Source of the DNA: Amborella trichopoda
Lineage: Eukaryota > Streptophyta > Magnoliopsida > Amborellales > Amborellaceae
Assembly: GCF_000471905.2 (NCBI RefSeq)
Contig: NW_006498507.1
Location: 7,350,623 to 7,414,622 of the forward strand
Reading direction: 5' to 3'
DNA length: 64,000 bases
Numbering within the stretch: the first letter of the stretch is position 1; each line of letters begins with the position of its first letter. A program made the translations under genes and the position numbers. Under the pieces are notes generated by a model, which did not search any database, was not told the DNA's origin, and saw only the letters and a list, made by a program, of their open reading frames with translations. Positions 12,001-24,000 of this stretch are shown here, piece by piece.

Positions 12001-15000
12001 CCTATGGAAAAGTGTTGGAACTTCATTTTTGTGGCCTTGAAGGATCCTAGCGTTCCTTTCTAACCAAATGACTCATAAAGTTACTGCAACAGCAGCCTTC
12101 CATAAAGTTCTTCCAGCCTTCGGCCAATGAGAGGGGAGGTATGAGGAGATTAGAACCGTAACCGAAGGTGAGGTGACCCATTGGAGTCCAAACAGCTGGA
12201 TTAAGAGGCTCCACAAGTCATGTACTATGTTACAGTGGATGAAAAGGGGCCGGTTCGATTCCTCCTCGCTTAGACATAGCATGCATCTGTTAGGGATAGG
12301 AATCCCTTTCTTTTGGAGCTGGTCAACTGTGGGAGCCCTTTGGGAACAAGCAATCTAGTTGAAGGTTTGCACTTTAGGAGGGGCGATGGTCGACCAAACC
12401 TTGGAGAGAACAGAGATGGAGTTGAGTGGGAAGGTGGGAGGCTGGATAAGTTTTTTGTAAAACGAGGCCACCGAATAGATGCCAAAAGGAGAGAGAGTCC
12501 AAACAAGAGAATCCCTCCCAAAAGGGGTAATGAAGTTGGAATGCAGAGCTTCCGAGAGAGAAAGGAAATGGGCAGTTTCCTCTTTTATGAGATTTCTTCT
12601 GAAGGAGAGGTTCCAAACTCTTCTATCCCGTGAAAGGAGTATTTCATCTGCGATGCTGGAAGCTTTATTGAAGGCAAGAAAGTAAAGGGTCCCTTAGAGG
12701 AATGTGGCCTAGCCAGAGATCTGACCAGAATCTAACTCAAGAACCTTCCTTAGGATGAAAGCGGATGAATGTTTTGAACAGGGAGAGAGAAGACGCGAAG
12801 GACTTCTATGCACTTGAGGCCCTATTCAAGGATCTTCCCTCAGGCACCTAAGCATCTTCGGAAATCCTATATTTTCTGCGGAGGACCTAAGCCCAGAGGG
12901 AGTTAGTCTGAGTGGCTAACCTCCACCACCATTTCCCTAGTAGAGCCAGGTTGTGTTTTCTGAGGATCTTGATCCCCAGCCCTCCCTGAAATCTGGGAAG
13001 GCAGACCATGTCCCATGAGATGAGGTGACATTTGGTTTTCTCGGCCTGACCTGACTAGAGGAAATTCCTCATCAATTGGTCAAGGTGGTTCGCCACCGAG
13101 GCTGGCATGTGGAAAAGAGACATAAGGTAGATAGGGGAGTTGGCCATGGTTGCTTTTACCAGCTTGGTATGGCCAGCAAGAGAGAGATATGTCCCTTTCC
13201 ATCCTGCCAAGCGCCTGTCTACTTTGTCAATCACATGAGACCACTGTCTCTTTTTTGGTTTTCCCAGTCCCAAGGGTAGACCAAGGTAGGTAGTGGGAAA
13301 GTCCTCCACTTTGCATCCCAATTTGGGATTAGCGCTCTGGTTTCGGTGTTTGTGAGGGCTACCTCCATCATCTTTGATTTTTCCATGTTGATTTTGAAGC
13401 CAGTTGCTAATTCGAAGCATTTTAGGAATACCCTCAGATTATCAATTTCTTCTGGTGTCTCATCAAGGAACACCAACGTGTCATCTGCGTATTACAGATG
13501 AGACACAATTGGGCCTTGAGCGCTGCTTTGGAAGCCGGTGAGAAGGCCTTCCTAGTAAATGCAAGTGGTTGAACGACCAAATACTGCTGCTGCGATGGCA
13601 AACAGGAAAGGGGAGAGGGGATCCCCTTGGCGAAGTCCCCTCGAGGATGGGAAAAAACCTTTTGGAGTCCCATTGATTAGGATAAAGAAATGAGGATGAG
13701 AGTAGCAGCCTCTCATCTACCTTCTCCAAAGGACCCGAAACCCCAATCTAGACATTGTTTCGTCCAGTATTGACCAGTCGACATGGTCATGCGCCTTTTC
13801 CCAGTCTATCTTGAAGATGAGACCGAGTAACTATGACATGTGCCTGCAGTGAAAGCATTCATGTGCCACTAAGGCCCCATCTAGCATTTGCATGTCTTTG
13901 ATGAAAGCAGACTGAGAAGGCGATATAATTAGGGGGAGGGCTTGTTTCAGCCTAGATGACAAGACCTTGGCCAGAATTTTGCAGGAAGAGTTAACAAGGC
14001 TGATTGGATGTAAATCCTTGAGTTCCTCTGCCCCTTCAATCTTAGGAACAAGAGCAATGAAGGTCGCGTTGATTGCTTTGTGAAGAATTCCCCGTTGGAA
14101 GAATTCATCGAAGAAACTCTGGAAATCTGCTTGGAATTCCCAGAAGATCTTGAAAGGAGCAATGGGGAAACCGTCTGGGCATGGGGCTTTGTCTTTGGCT
14201 AGGTCGTCAACTACCTTTGCAATTTCTAAATCAGAGAAGGGGTGCTCTAGCCAAAGTGACCAATGGCTCGGAAGAGTAAGGAAATTGAGATTGCTAATTG
14301 AGATTGCTCATCCTAGGTCTGGGGCCCAGGGGGGCAGAGTAGAGATTCTGAAAGAAACCGAGTATGGCTGACTCGATTTCTGCAGGCTGGTCTAGGAAAC
14401 GGTTGCCAACTTTGATTGTGGAGATAGTATTGTCTCTTCTTTGACAATTAGCTATTCGGTGAAAAACCCATATTCTGGTCCCTTGCTTTTAGCCAACTTA
14501 CTCTGGACCTCTGAAACCAAAATAGTTCTTCCTTTTTGAGAGTGGAGAAGTAATCCATCTTGGTTTGGGTTCGGAGGTTGGATTTTGTGGCTGACAGAGG
14601 TCTGAATTCCTCTGTTCGGTCTAGGTCTTGAATGGTATTTAGAAGGGAGGACTTGGTTAGGGAGTAGTTCGCCAGATAGTACTACTCCAGGTTTTGAGAG
14701 AGGCTTTGAGAAGTTGTATTTTGGTTTGGAGCCTATACTCAGCTCTACCCAAAACCAGGGGGAAAAGGAGTTCCACCAGGTAGGAATAAGAGTGGATAGC
14801 GAGTTTTCTTCAAGCCAGGCTAATTCAAATCTAAATGGCTTCAATCCTCTCCTGACAGCTAGAGTATCCAGAAGAATGGGGCAGTGGTCCGAAGTGGGTT
14901 TAGGTATGGCCAAAGCATGTGTGCCTGGGAATTGTTCCTCCCAATTCGAGGAGAGGAGGAGTCTATCCAACTTAGACAGAGAGGGTTGGGATGAGTGGTT

Positions 15001-18000
15001 CGACCAAGTGAAACGATTGCCTTGGAGGGGAATTTCTAGGAGTTCATTACGGGAGATGAAATCCGAGAAGTCCATCATTCCCTGAGATATAATGGAGTTA
15101 GAATTTCTCTCATGGGACCATCTAGTGATGTTGAAATCCCCTCCTAGGTACCAAGCAGAATGGGGAAGGGAAGCTATAAAATCCAGTTCAGCCCAAAGGA
15201 GAGCTCTAAGAGAAGTGGAATTGGGCCCATAAATGCCAGAGAATTTCCAGGGAAAACCATTTGATATGTGGGAGAGGAGAACAATGACTGAGTACTCCCC
15301 GATGTGGGAAAAGAGAAGGAGGTGATCTGACGGGTTCCAGACCACCCAAATTCCACCTAAAGCCCCGGCCACAGGCAGAGAGGCCCACTGCCAAGGCCTC
15401 CTTCCCCAGACGTGGCGAATAAGTTGGAGAGTGGGATCTGGTTGTTTGGTCTCTATGAGAGCTAGGATCGAGGTTAGGTGTTTTGCTGTCATGTCCTTGG
15501 CAGCCTCCCATTTGAAAGACTGTCCCAAGCCTCTAATGTTCCACGTTAGAATATTCATGGGTCTAAGGTGGAGGCAAACGAGGGAGCAAGTCTTGCAGAC
15601 CTCCTAAGAGACGAAGCCCAAGGGGGAGGGAGAGAGAGGGTTGGGGATAACGGCCCTTCTGAGGAGGGTCTATTGTAATTGATTGAGGAGAACAGATTGA
15701 GGATCTCCCTTTGTCCTCTAAAACTCACCTTTAGATGGCTCTAAGCGTCCGAGAGGATGAACTGGTGTGCCAAACCTTCAGGGCCATCATGTTCGAAGCC
15801 CATGATTCAATAGATTTCCTTCATCCTGTTGAGTTCCCTATCCTTCCCATCACTGTCGACCCCCTTAGCGTTACCTCCGGCCGAAGGGGGGGAGATGGGA
15901 GGGGTTGGTGACCTAGGGATTTCCTTGACTAGTGAAAAAGGTCAAAAGAAGGGGTTAGAAAGGTAGAGGTCAAGAGGCAAAGTTGGAAGGGGTTCAAGGT
16001 GGGAAGGTGAGGGCAGGTGGTTTGTTACAAGGGGAGCAGAAGAGAGGAGATAACGAGCAGAAGGAGAGGTTGGGGGGGTGGGCATCTCGTCAAGGGGTGA
16101 TGCAGCGTAAGGGTACAGGCCAAGGGTTAGATTACCCTGAAGAAAGGTAGGAAAAGTAGGGTAGGGAACCTAGTAAAGAGAGGCTGGAGTTTGCGAAGGA
16201 TAGAGGTGAGGGCTAACAAAGGGGTCAGGCACAGGAGAGAGAAAAGAGGGGTGGTATGTAAGGAAGTGGTGGGATTGGGGTCAGGCACAGGAGAGAGAAA
16301 AGAGGGGTGGTATGTAAGGAAGTGGTGGGATTGGGGAGCGATGAAAGAAGGGGTAGGTAAAATGTAGAGTTCGCACCAGGCAAATATGAACTTGGTAGGG
16401 GGTGTATGAAAAGTGGGGGGCTAGCAAAGCAGAAATCATCTCTGGGTCAAGGGGAGAGGGGTCCGTGGAGTGCACTGCCACTATATCCAGAGGGAACTGA
16501 GAGCTGTCCATGATGTTGTCGGAGGAAGAAGTTGGAGAGGTTGGGGATAGGAGAGGCTGGGGAGGTCCTGCCGAGGTGGTGAAGTGTAGAGGTAAGAAGG
16601 TCAGAGAATGGAAGGGTGCAGTGGAAGAAGTCACAGGTGGAGGTAGAAGGGCAAGGGGCAAAGGTTCGAGGGGTTCAAGGGGTAATAAAGGAGAGAAGGG
16701 GTTATGGCCCCCGGAGGTGGGTTCTTGGCTAGGGTCCTTAGGGGGAGAAAGGGTGCCACTATACCCAGAGGGAACTGAGAGCTGTCCATGAAGTTGTCGG
16801 CGGAAGAAGTTGGAGAGGTTGGTGACAGGAGAGGCTAGGGAGGTCCTGCCGAGGTGGTGAAGTGCAGAGGTAAGAAGGTCAGAGAATGGAAGGGTGCAAT
16901 GGAAGAAGTCACAGGCGGAGGTAGAAGGGCAAGGGGCAAAGGTTCGAGGGGTTCAAGGGGTAACAAAGGAAAGAAGGGGTTATGGTCCCCGGAGGTGGGA
17001 TCTTGGCTAGGGTCCTTAGCTTGAGAAAGGGTGGTTGAATGTTGGGAGTTCGGTAGGGGGTAGGGGAGGAGAGTGCCGAGGGGGGAGGAGGGGATGGGTC
17101 TTCAAAGGAGACGCCGAGGCCGGATTGGGAAAGGTAAGGTGGTGGAGGTTGAGATGAGAGAGGGCCAATCAAGGCATCCGAAAAGACAATCGATTGCCCA
17201 TGGTCGCGAGGCTCGAGAAGAGGCCAGGTGTCGCAAAAGGGGTCGAGGGTGGAGGGCAGTGTCACTACGACTTCAAGCGGGAGATGGGTGGATGATGAAG
17301 GGGGCGGCTTACGAGAAGACCAAGGCAGCAAGAGCAAGGGGTTAGGTGAGAACAACAGGTGGGATGGCGTAGGCCGAAGGGTTAGGAGAGGGCGAGGGGT
17401 GTGAGGTGTCGTGCAAGCAGGGCGATAAGCAGGAGGAGGTAAGGGCACTGATGACAAGTGGCGAGTGATCGGGAGGGGTGCAGGGGATCTAAGCCGGCCG
17501 AGAAATACCCTTAGGCAAGAGGGACTAGTTGTCCAAAAGGAGGTAAGGCCGAAGAGACGACGGGCCGAGCTCTACCGAGTAGCGCAACGAAAGTTGTAGA
17601 GCAAAGGGCTCGTGATCTACAATCACTTCTTTGCTGAGGCCGTGTGGGGGGAAGTCAAGTAGCTCTTGATTCAGCAAGAGAGAGCCAACAGAGGCACCAC
17701 CTTCGAGGGCGCGAGCCAGGCAAGGAAGGTGGACCGTAGATTGCAAGGGCGGCTGAATGACATCAGACTGCTTGCCAAGTTGCCTCGTTTGACCGACACG
17801 CGGTCTCCAGGCAGCTATTGAGGGCGGTTTCTGAGAAAAGGATTGGTGACCCTCACAGTAAGGCGCAGATCCGTGGTGGAGCGGCCGGTGGCGGTGCCTG
17901 GAGTGGTGACGTTTCCTTGAAATAGTGGTCCAAGATGGGGGGGACGAACCCTTGGAGGGGGGGAGAGGGAGCTCCGTAGGGTTGAAAAAATCAGTAGAAG

Positions 18001-21000
18001 GCGGAGAGGTTGCAGTCCACGAGAGCAAAATCGGGAAGAAGACGTCATCTACTTCTAACCAAATACAGGGCGGAATGAGATTGGTATCAAGAAACTCCAG
18101 GAGAAGACGAATGGAACCGAGAGGTAACACTTCAATGGATTTCCAACGAATTGAAACTAGGCCACCGTAGGCCTCCGCCAGCCTCCTGAATGTGGGTGGA
18201 GACCATGCGTGTAGGGGAATATGGCTCGCAGTGAGCCAAATTCTCTGCTCCGGTAAGACCCTTCCTTTGGAGATCAAGCACGCAGGTTTAAGATGGCTCC
18301 TTTTTTTTTTTGGAAGGCTTAAGATGGCTCCTTGTAAGGCAGATGAGGGGGGTTCCTATTGAGCACTGATTGCGCATTCCTGCGAGGGGAAGGTGAAGAG
18401 GATTTCACCGCTGGAGAGACGACGGCAAGCAAGGTTTGGCTCTTCCTAGTGCCGTTGTGCCCATCTCTCAGTCCCCCTGATATCGTCTCGTCTAGGTTGA
18501 AAACTTCCCATCAAGGAAGCAAGAAGTTTGGATTTTAGCGGGGCTGACTCCTCAGCTGGAGTGGAGATAACGAAAGCGTGAAACGGGGAATAAGCCCCCG
18601 ATGTATGAGGACAACCACCAGAAGCAGGAAGAGGGGCACAAGGAATGGTTTCACTGTTTATTATCCAACTTTGACAAGCCAATTATGAGCCCCTGAAATG
18701 AGATTGTGGGTCATGGCTCTTTGTTGCGTTGGATAAGAAAACTATAGTGAATCATGATTTCTGGGGCAAGTGGAGTGCCTTTATTGTCGCTATTTTTTTA
18801 CTCCTAATATATTTTGTTTTCATTTTAGAAATGTTTTTATAATTTTAAAATATTATTTTCAAATTTTAAAATATTGTTTCAGCTATAAAATACATTAAAA
18901 GGGTATTTCTAAAAAACTTCAGAGCTTAAGGTGGCACATGTGGGATTAATGATCCAATCCCACATGTGTGTATTTTTTATGTGGGGCCCATATGCCCCCT
19001 AGGGTCGACGCCCAAATTTTTTTTTAGAGCAAAGAGTTGCACTCCAACTGTTTAGCAAAAAAGGGGGCATGCCCCATTTTTTAATATTTGATTTTGGATG
19101 GGCAATCTTTCAAGAAGATTTATTTTCCTATTCTAGAGGGAATTTTAAAATATAGATCTGATTTCCTATAGATTATGGGAGATCTAGATAATAATAAGAT
19201 TACTTATATTTAAAATTTAAATAAGAGTTGGATATGAATCAAAATCTAAAAGGATAAGGCTCATATCTTTTCAACCAAAATCATGATGGCTGATTATGAA
19301 TAGATGGCTCTAATTAAATCTCTCTCACCTTATAGATTTTCTAATTATCCTAAAGGTCAAGCTGGAAATTAGATAAGGCATACTTAGATTGGAATCCTAT
19401 TCAAAATAGGAAAGATTTGTTTCTATTTAAATAAAATGTCAATCCCCTCTTCCATTACAAGATTTTTCTCCCCCATAAAAAGATTCTTCTCTCACGCCCC
19501 AAGTTTTTTTGTTCTCCACGACAAAATGTTCTCTCTCATGTTTCTCTCTTCTCTTATATGTGTATGGTGAAACCTTAGAGTAAGGTTAGTTGTATTTTGA
19601 AGAAAAGAAAGGGGAAGCCCAACCTAAAGAGAGATCAACTCACAAATTCAGCCCTAATTTGTTCCTATAGGGTTTGTAAAAACCCTAATTTGATTTTTTA
19701 GCTCTCTAAAACCCTAAAGGAAGAAGATTTGCCTAAATAGCTTCCCATCTCGGAATTTTCAGCAACACCTAAAGGAGTAAAAGTGTGTCATCGGTTGGGG
19801 AATCGGGTGTGGGGTGTACCAAGACCTGGGAGGGTAACAACAGGCATCTTCCAATAACTCTTCCCAATAGTTTTAATTAATTTCAGTATTGTTTATATAT
19901 TTCTGTGAATTTTCAGGAACATGTAGTGTGCTAAAAATTATGGATGAAGTTTGTTTTAAGCTCCTGGATAGTTTCTATTTCTCTTGACAATGTAAGTAAA
20001 GATCCTAGGTTGTATCTAAGGTATTATTTTAATTTACAGCAACATAAAGTGACCCATGTAAGTGGAATTTAGGTATTTGGAATAAAAGTAGAAGAAAATT
20101 TTTGAATTTAATACCTTGAGTTTCACATAGCCACTTCTTTCAGGTTAGGGAGTCTATGGCCCTAGTTATACCCTTATCCCTCAGCATATAACATTACCAT
20201 TGAGGGTTTCTAGAGGGTCATCCCTTGTTTAGGTGGGAGAGATGCCCTAAGATGGTTTGTAGGTCAGGAGAACTTTGTGGTCTCCTATATATGAATGTAA
20301 GCATGTGAGAGCGAGGGCTAAATCCTCAATAAGCTTCCACACGGTGTACATATGACAGCCGCAATACCGGGAAGCACCCGTACAAAGGTTACGAGCACAT
20401 GTGCATATAAAGTCCCCCTTGCACTATAGTGATATGTGCCTATGACTTGCTCTTAAGGGAGCGAACCTGTAATCTATAATCCCGGATGGTGGTTCCACTA
20501 TTTATTGGCCATCTCTGATGAGTCAATTATGAGCTCCCACATGAGACTATGGGTCATGGGTCTAGTTAGGTTGGTTTGGGAAGATGATTGAAGACCATGG
20601 TTATCGGGTCGAGTAGAGTTCCTTAACGGTCACTTTTCTTGATTCATTGGTATTAGTCCATTTCTAGATATTTTCTTTTCTATGTAAAAAATGGTTCTAT
20701 GAATTTTAGAAAATTTTAGAATTTCATAATTATTTTTAGCTGTAAATAACCTTAAAAGTTTTTGAAAATTCTGGAACTGCAAAGCGACAAAGAGGAACAC
20801 CTGCGAGCCCTTGGATCCAGCTCCACATGGTGTCCACATCCACATGTACGGGATGTGGGACCCATAGGGTCCATACGTCACACCTATGTGGTGGGATGCC
20901 CCCTCCTATATTCTTGTCTTTATTTTTATTCTACAAGTTTTATTTGGTAAGGTTGAGGAAATATTTTTAAAAAGATTTTATTTCCCTTATTTTTTGGGAG

Positions 21001-24000
21001 CAATGAACATTTGGTATTTTGAAAATATTCATTATATCTTTGAGCAAATATTTTCAACATCTATAGGTCAAATTGATAGTTTTGCAAATATGCTTTTAAT
21101 ATAATTGCATTGCTTGCTGGCTATCTATAAAGAGATCCCCACTTTTATGAGTATATATAGGGCTGGGAATCTCAACCCCTAGCATATGCATTTTATGGAT
21201 GGCACTCCCAACCATAGGGATCTTCTAGCCATTGACAATCATCTGCTCCCCATCCTATTCTCAATCCTACTCCCGGTCCCAACAACTATGGTTTGGGGCT
21301 TCGCATGGATGAATGAACTAAGAAATAGCATTTGAAATCTTTGGTAATGGTAGGCTTGCTTCTGGTCTGAGTTGCAGGGAGGTTTTGCCTTGTTCATTGG
21401 GAAAAAGAAATGTGCAGGTTGGAGAAAGTTGTCGAGGTTTGGATGATTGGGGGAAGGTTCGTGAAGGGATAATATCGATGTGGATGTGGGAGGTTATAGG
21501 AATTTTATTGTGCAAGCAGGAAGGATGAGGGGATGGATTACTATGGTGTAGGATCATCTCTTAACTTCTTCAAGTGCATGTGAAACCATCAAATCTAGGG
21601 ACACATATTTAGGAACAAATAATGGATAACTGCTAACCTGAAGGATAAATAAACCAGTGATTGACAAGAAAAAGAGTAGCCATTCACACCCATGTTATTC
21701 CCATTGAAAATATGAAAGGGAACACTTAAACCTCCTGGCAACTAGCGCCCGCCATGTCTTTGGCTGGAAATAGAAAATAGTAGAAAATACTCGAAAGAAA
21801 TTTTGATTAGAAGAAAGAGAGACTCAAGTCATATAAAACAAGTTGCACTTTAAGTATCGCGAATGACTCGCATTATTGAATTTATTTTTTATTTTTTTTA
21901 GAATAACTCACACGATTGAATTTTGATTTATCAAGAAAACCTTCTTGCAGTTAAGCAGGTGTTTTTGAAAGGGGCAGACTGAAGGAAATTCATTATGCCT
22001 ACACTAATAGGTTTCAAATGTTTACTAGAAAAAATCCCATGTAAAATCTGCATGTTACTCTACAAATATATGATTCAATGTGAGCCATAACATGTATAAT
22101 ACCTTGATAGCAATAATTTGTTCTGGTGTAGGACCAGAAACTTTGGGAGGCTCTTCTTTAGGAACCTCCGAAATATTTGGAACTTCACCGGGTGTAAATG
22201 TCGCCACAGATTCTTTTTTAGCATTCTCTTCTGCTTCCTTTGATGCAAAAAGTTTTTCAGCTTCCATTTTCTCCTGTTCTCAGGAAGATAGAATAAGGCA
22301 GAGAGTTCAAGAGCCACAAAACATTTTGTTAGGAACATGGATAAGCTTAAGTATTGCAAAATTCCAGGTTCACATAATTTTTTAAGGCTGGTTAACGAAT
22401 TCCAATGGTTCACATAATTAAATGTTCCAAAATCCCAACATGAAGTTATAAACAAATAATTCACAAAATGTCGACACCTGCGAATGGGATCTATGAAAGG
22501 GGCAAAGGGGAGTCACACCATATTTTCTACCCATAGTCCAAACTACATATAGAATTTAAGAAAATGAACTTAAGTACAGTGCAATATTTTTCTACTTTTC
22601 TGATAGCAGGCATACCAAGATGCTTGGATCCATAACGGGAGAAAACAAATAGACAGAAGGAAATGAGACAAAAGAAGCATGGACGACTAATAAGACATTC
22701 CAGATAAGGTCATCTGTAGAATGAGCAAAAGACAAGGACACATTAAAATCTGCTTAAACATCAGGATCATACTATTGCCCATTATCACACTAACCCAGTG
22801 AAATACATCTGTAAATTATATAAAGGATGCACAGCAAGTTATGCACAAATCAACCTGAAGCAAAAGAATGAAGTCACCTTCTGCTTCACTTTCTTGAAAT
22901 CTAGAACCCACAGCTTCTTCAATTTGTATATCACATACAATCGATAGTTTGGTTTCTTTGTGACATTGTTGTCCAGCAGGCTAAGGTTCTGCAATTTTGG
23001 TAAGGATGCAAGAGGATCGAGGTCCACCAGGTTTACAAGTCGATTGTTCGTAAGAATCAGAGTGTGAAGTTTTGGTAAGTATGCTGCACATTTACAAGTA
23101 ATCATTGAGTCGATGGAAATTCAGAATGACAATAAAAGAAAGGAAACTAACAACGGTCAGAAGTAATCGGTTGATGAAGCATATTGGAGAGAAGTAATCG
23201 GTTTAGTTTTAAGCAATCTCACCTCCAAGATTAATGTTAATTCGAGTGATTCTGTTGTTGTTGATAAATAAGGTGCCAAGACGACTTAGATAAGGAAAGT
23301 TTTCAAGCTTGACAATCTCATTGTCCGACAAATCAATAGAGTCAAATTGATCCTATAGAAAAATAAAGTATAACATCAGCATACACATAGAGTCCGAGGG
23401 CACTCTCGGATGAACACATTACTGTACTCTCTCTCTACAGCAATACAATTGTTAACAATTTTCAAAAAAAAAAAACATCAGCATACACATATGATTAGGA
23501 GATGATAACACCACTAAACATTGAACTCATGCATATATATCAAAGAACACTATAGTGAACATGAAGGCTTGTCAATGAAGAATTTGAGTCAAGAAAAAAA
23601 TTAAAAAGAGGGATCGTCTTGCCCATAAAAGAACATCAATTATCAAGTATCTAAGGCAAGTTATGAGTGATATCACAAACATGGTATCAACATAAATATT
23701 AAGGACAAGGACAAGGTTTAGATTGGAAATTACTAAGTATTTATTAAATATAGTAATGTCACGGCAGAGAAGCAGTGGCTTCTCTCCAGTTTTAATGGCC
23801 TTGTAGACAGGAGATGAGGATAATGATCAGAAAGTAATTAAAATGATAAACTACTTTTCAGAGGCAAAAAGATATTGGATGTCGTAGTTGAGGGAAGGAA
23901 ACTGGAAATAGACTAACTGTGAGGTTCTAATAGCATTGATGTGTATGTAATGTGGATGGTTAAGGTCATTATCTAGACACCCCATTGTCTCTCTGTTTCT

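Larger units (their letters stand above)
15600..18277 (-). pseudogene. L1 ORF1 region (DUF4283-like head, Pro/Ser-rich tail), broken
   Basis: The first 100 or so codons from 18277 read [20 protein letters not shown] then [11 protein letters not shown], the DUF4283 pattern of plant LINE gag-like proteins (RNA binding). The remainder is proline- and serine-rich without a visible zinc knuckle. Two internal tandem duplications (56 bp and 278 bp) and frameshifts destroy the frame. The open frames at 17525-18277, 16909-17457 and 16281-16661 are fragments of this ORF. Confidence 0.7.
11100..18643 (-). mobile_element. L1-type LINE, near full length (about 7.5 kb), inserted in repeat R1
   Basis: A plant L1 retrotransposon on the minus strand, transcribed in the same sense as the U2A' intron that hosts it. 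The poly(A) tail is the T run at 11100-11113 on the plus strand. Reading leftwards on the minus strand it has an ORF1-like region (DUF4283-type), an endonuclease, reverse transcriptase, a zf-RVT-like part and RNase H. The flanks CATGATTTCCCTGT (11087-11100) and AATGGTTTCACTGT (18644-18657) look like a diverged target-site duplication. The uninterrupted copy R1b has the single version at about 20485-20501. Many stops and frameshifts show it is dead. Confidence 0.85.

Noticed and set aside
15206..15511. Open frames overlapping the L1 endonuclease in other frames
   Set aside because: The 368-codon frame holds all endonuclease motifs; the others are shadows.
16510..16791. Gly-rich plus-strand open frame in the L1
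   Set aside because: It is antisense to the Pro-rich ORF1 and stays open only because of GC-rich composition and the 278-bp duplication.
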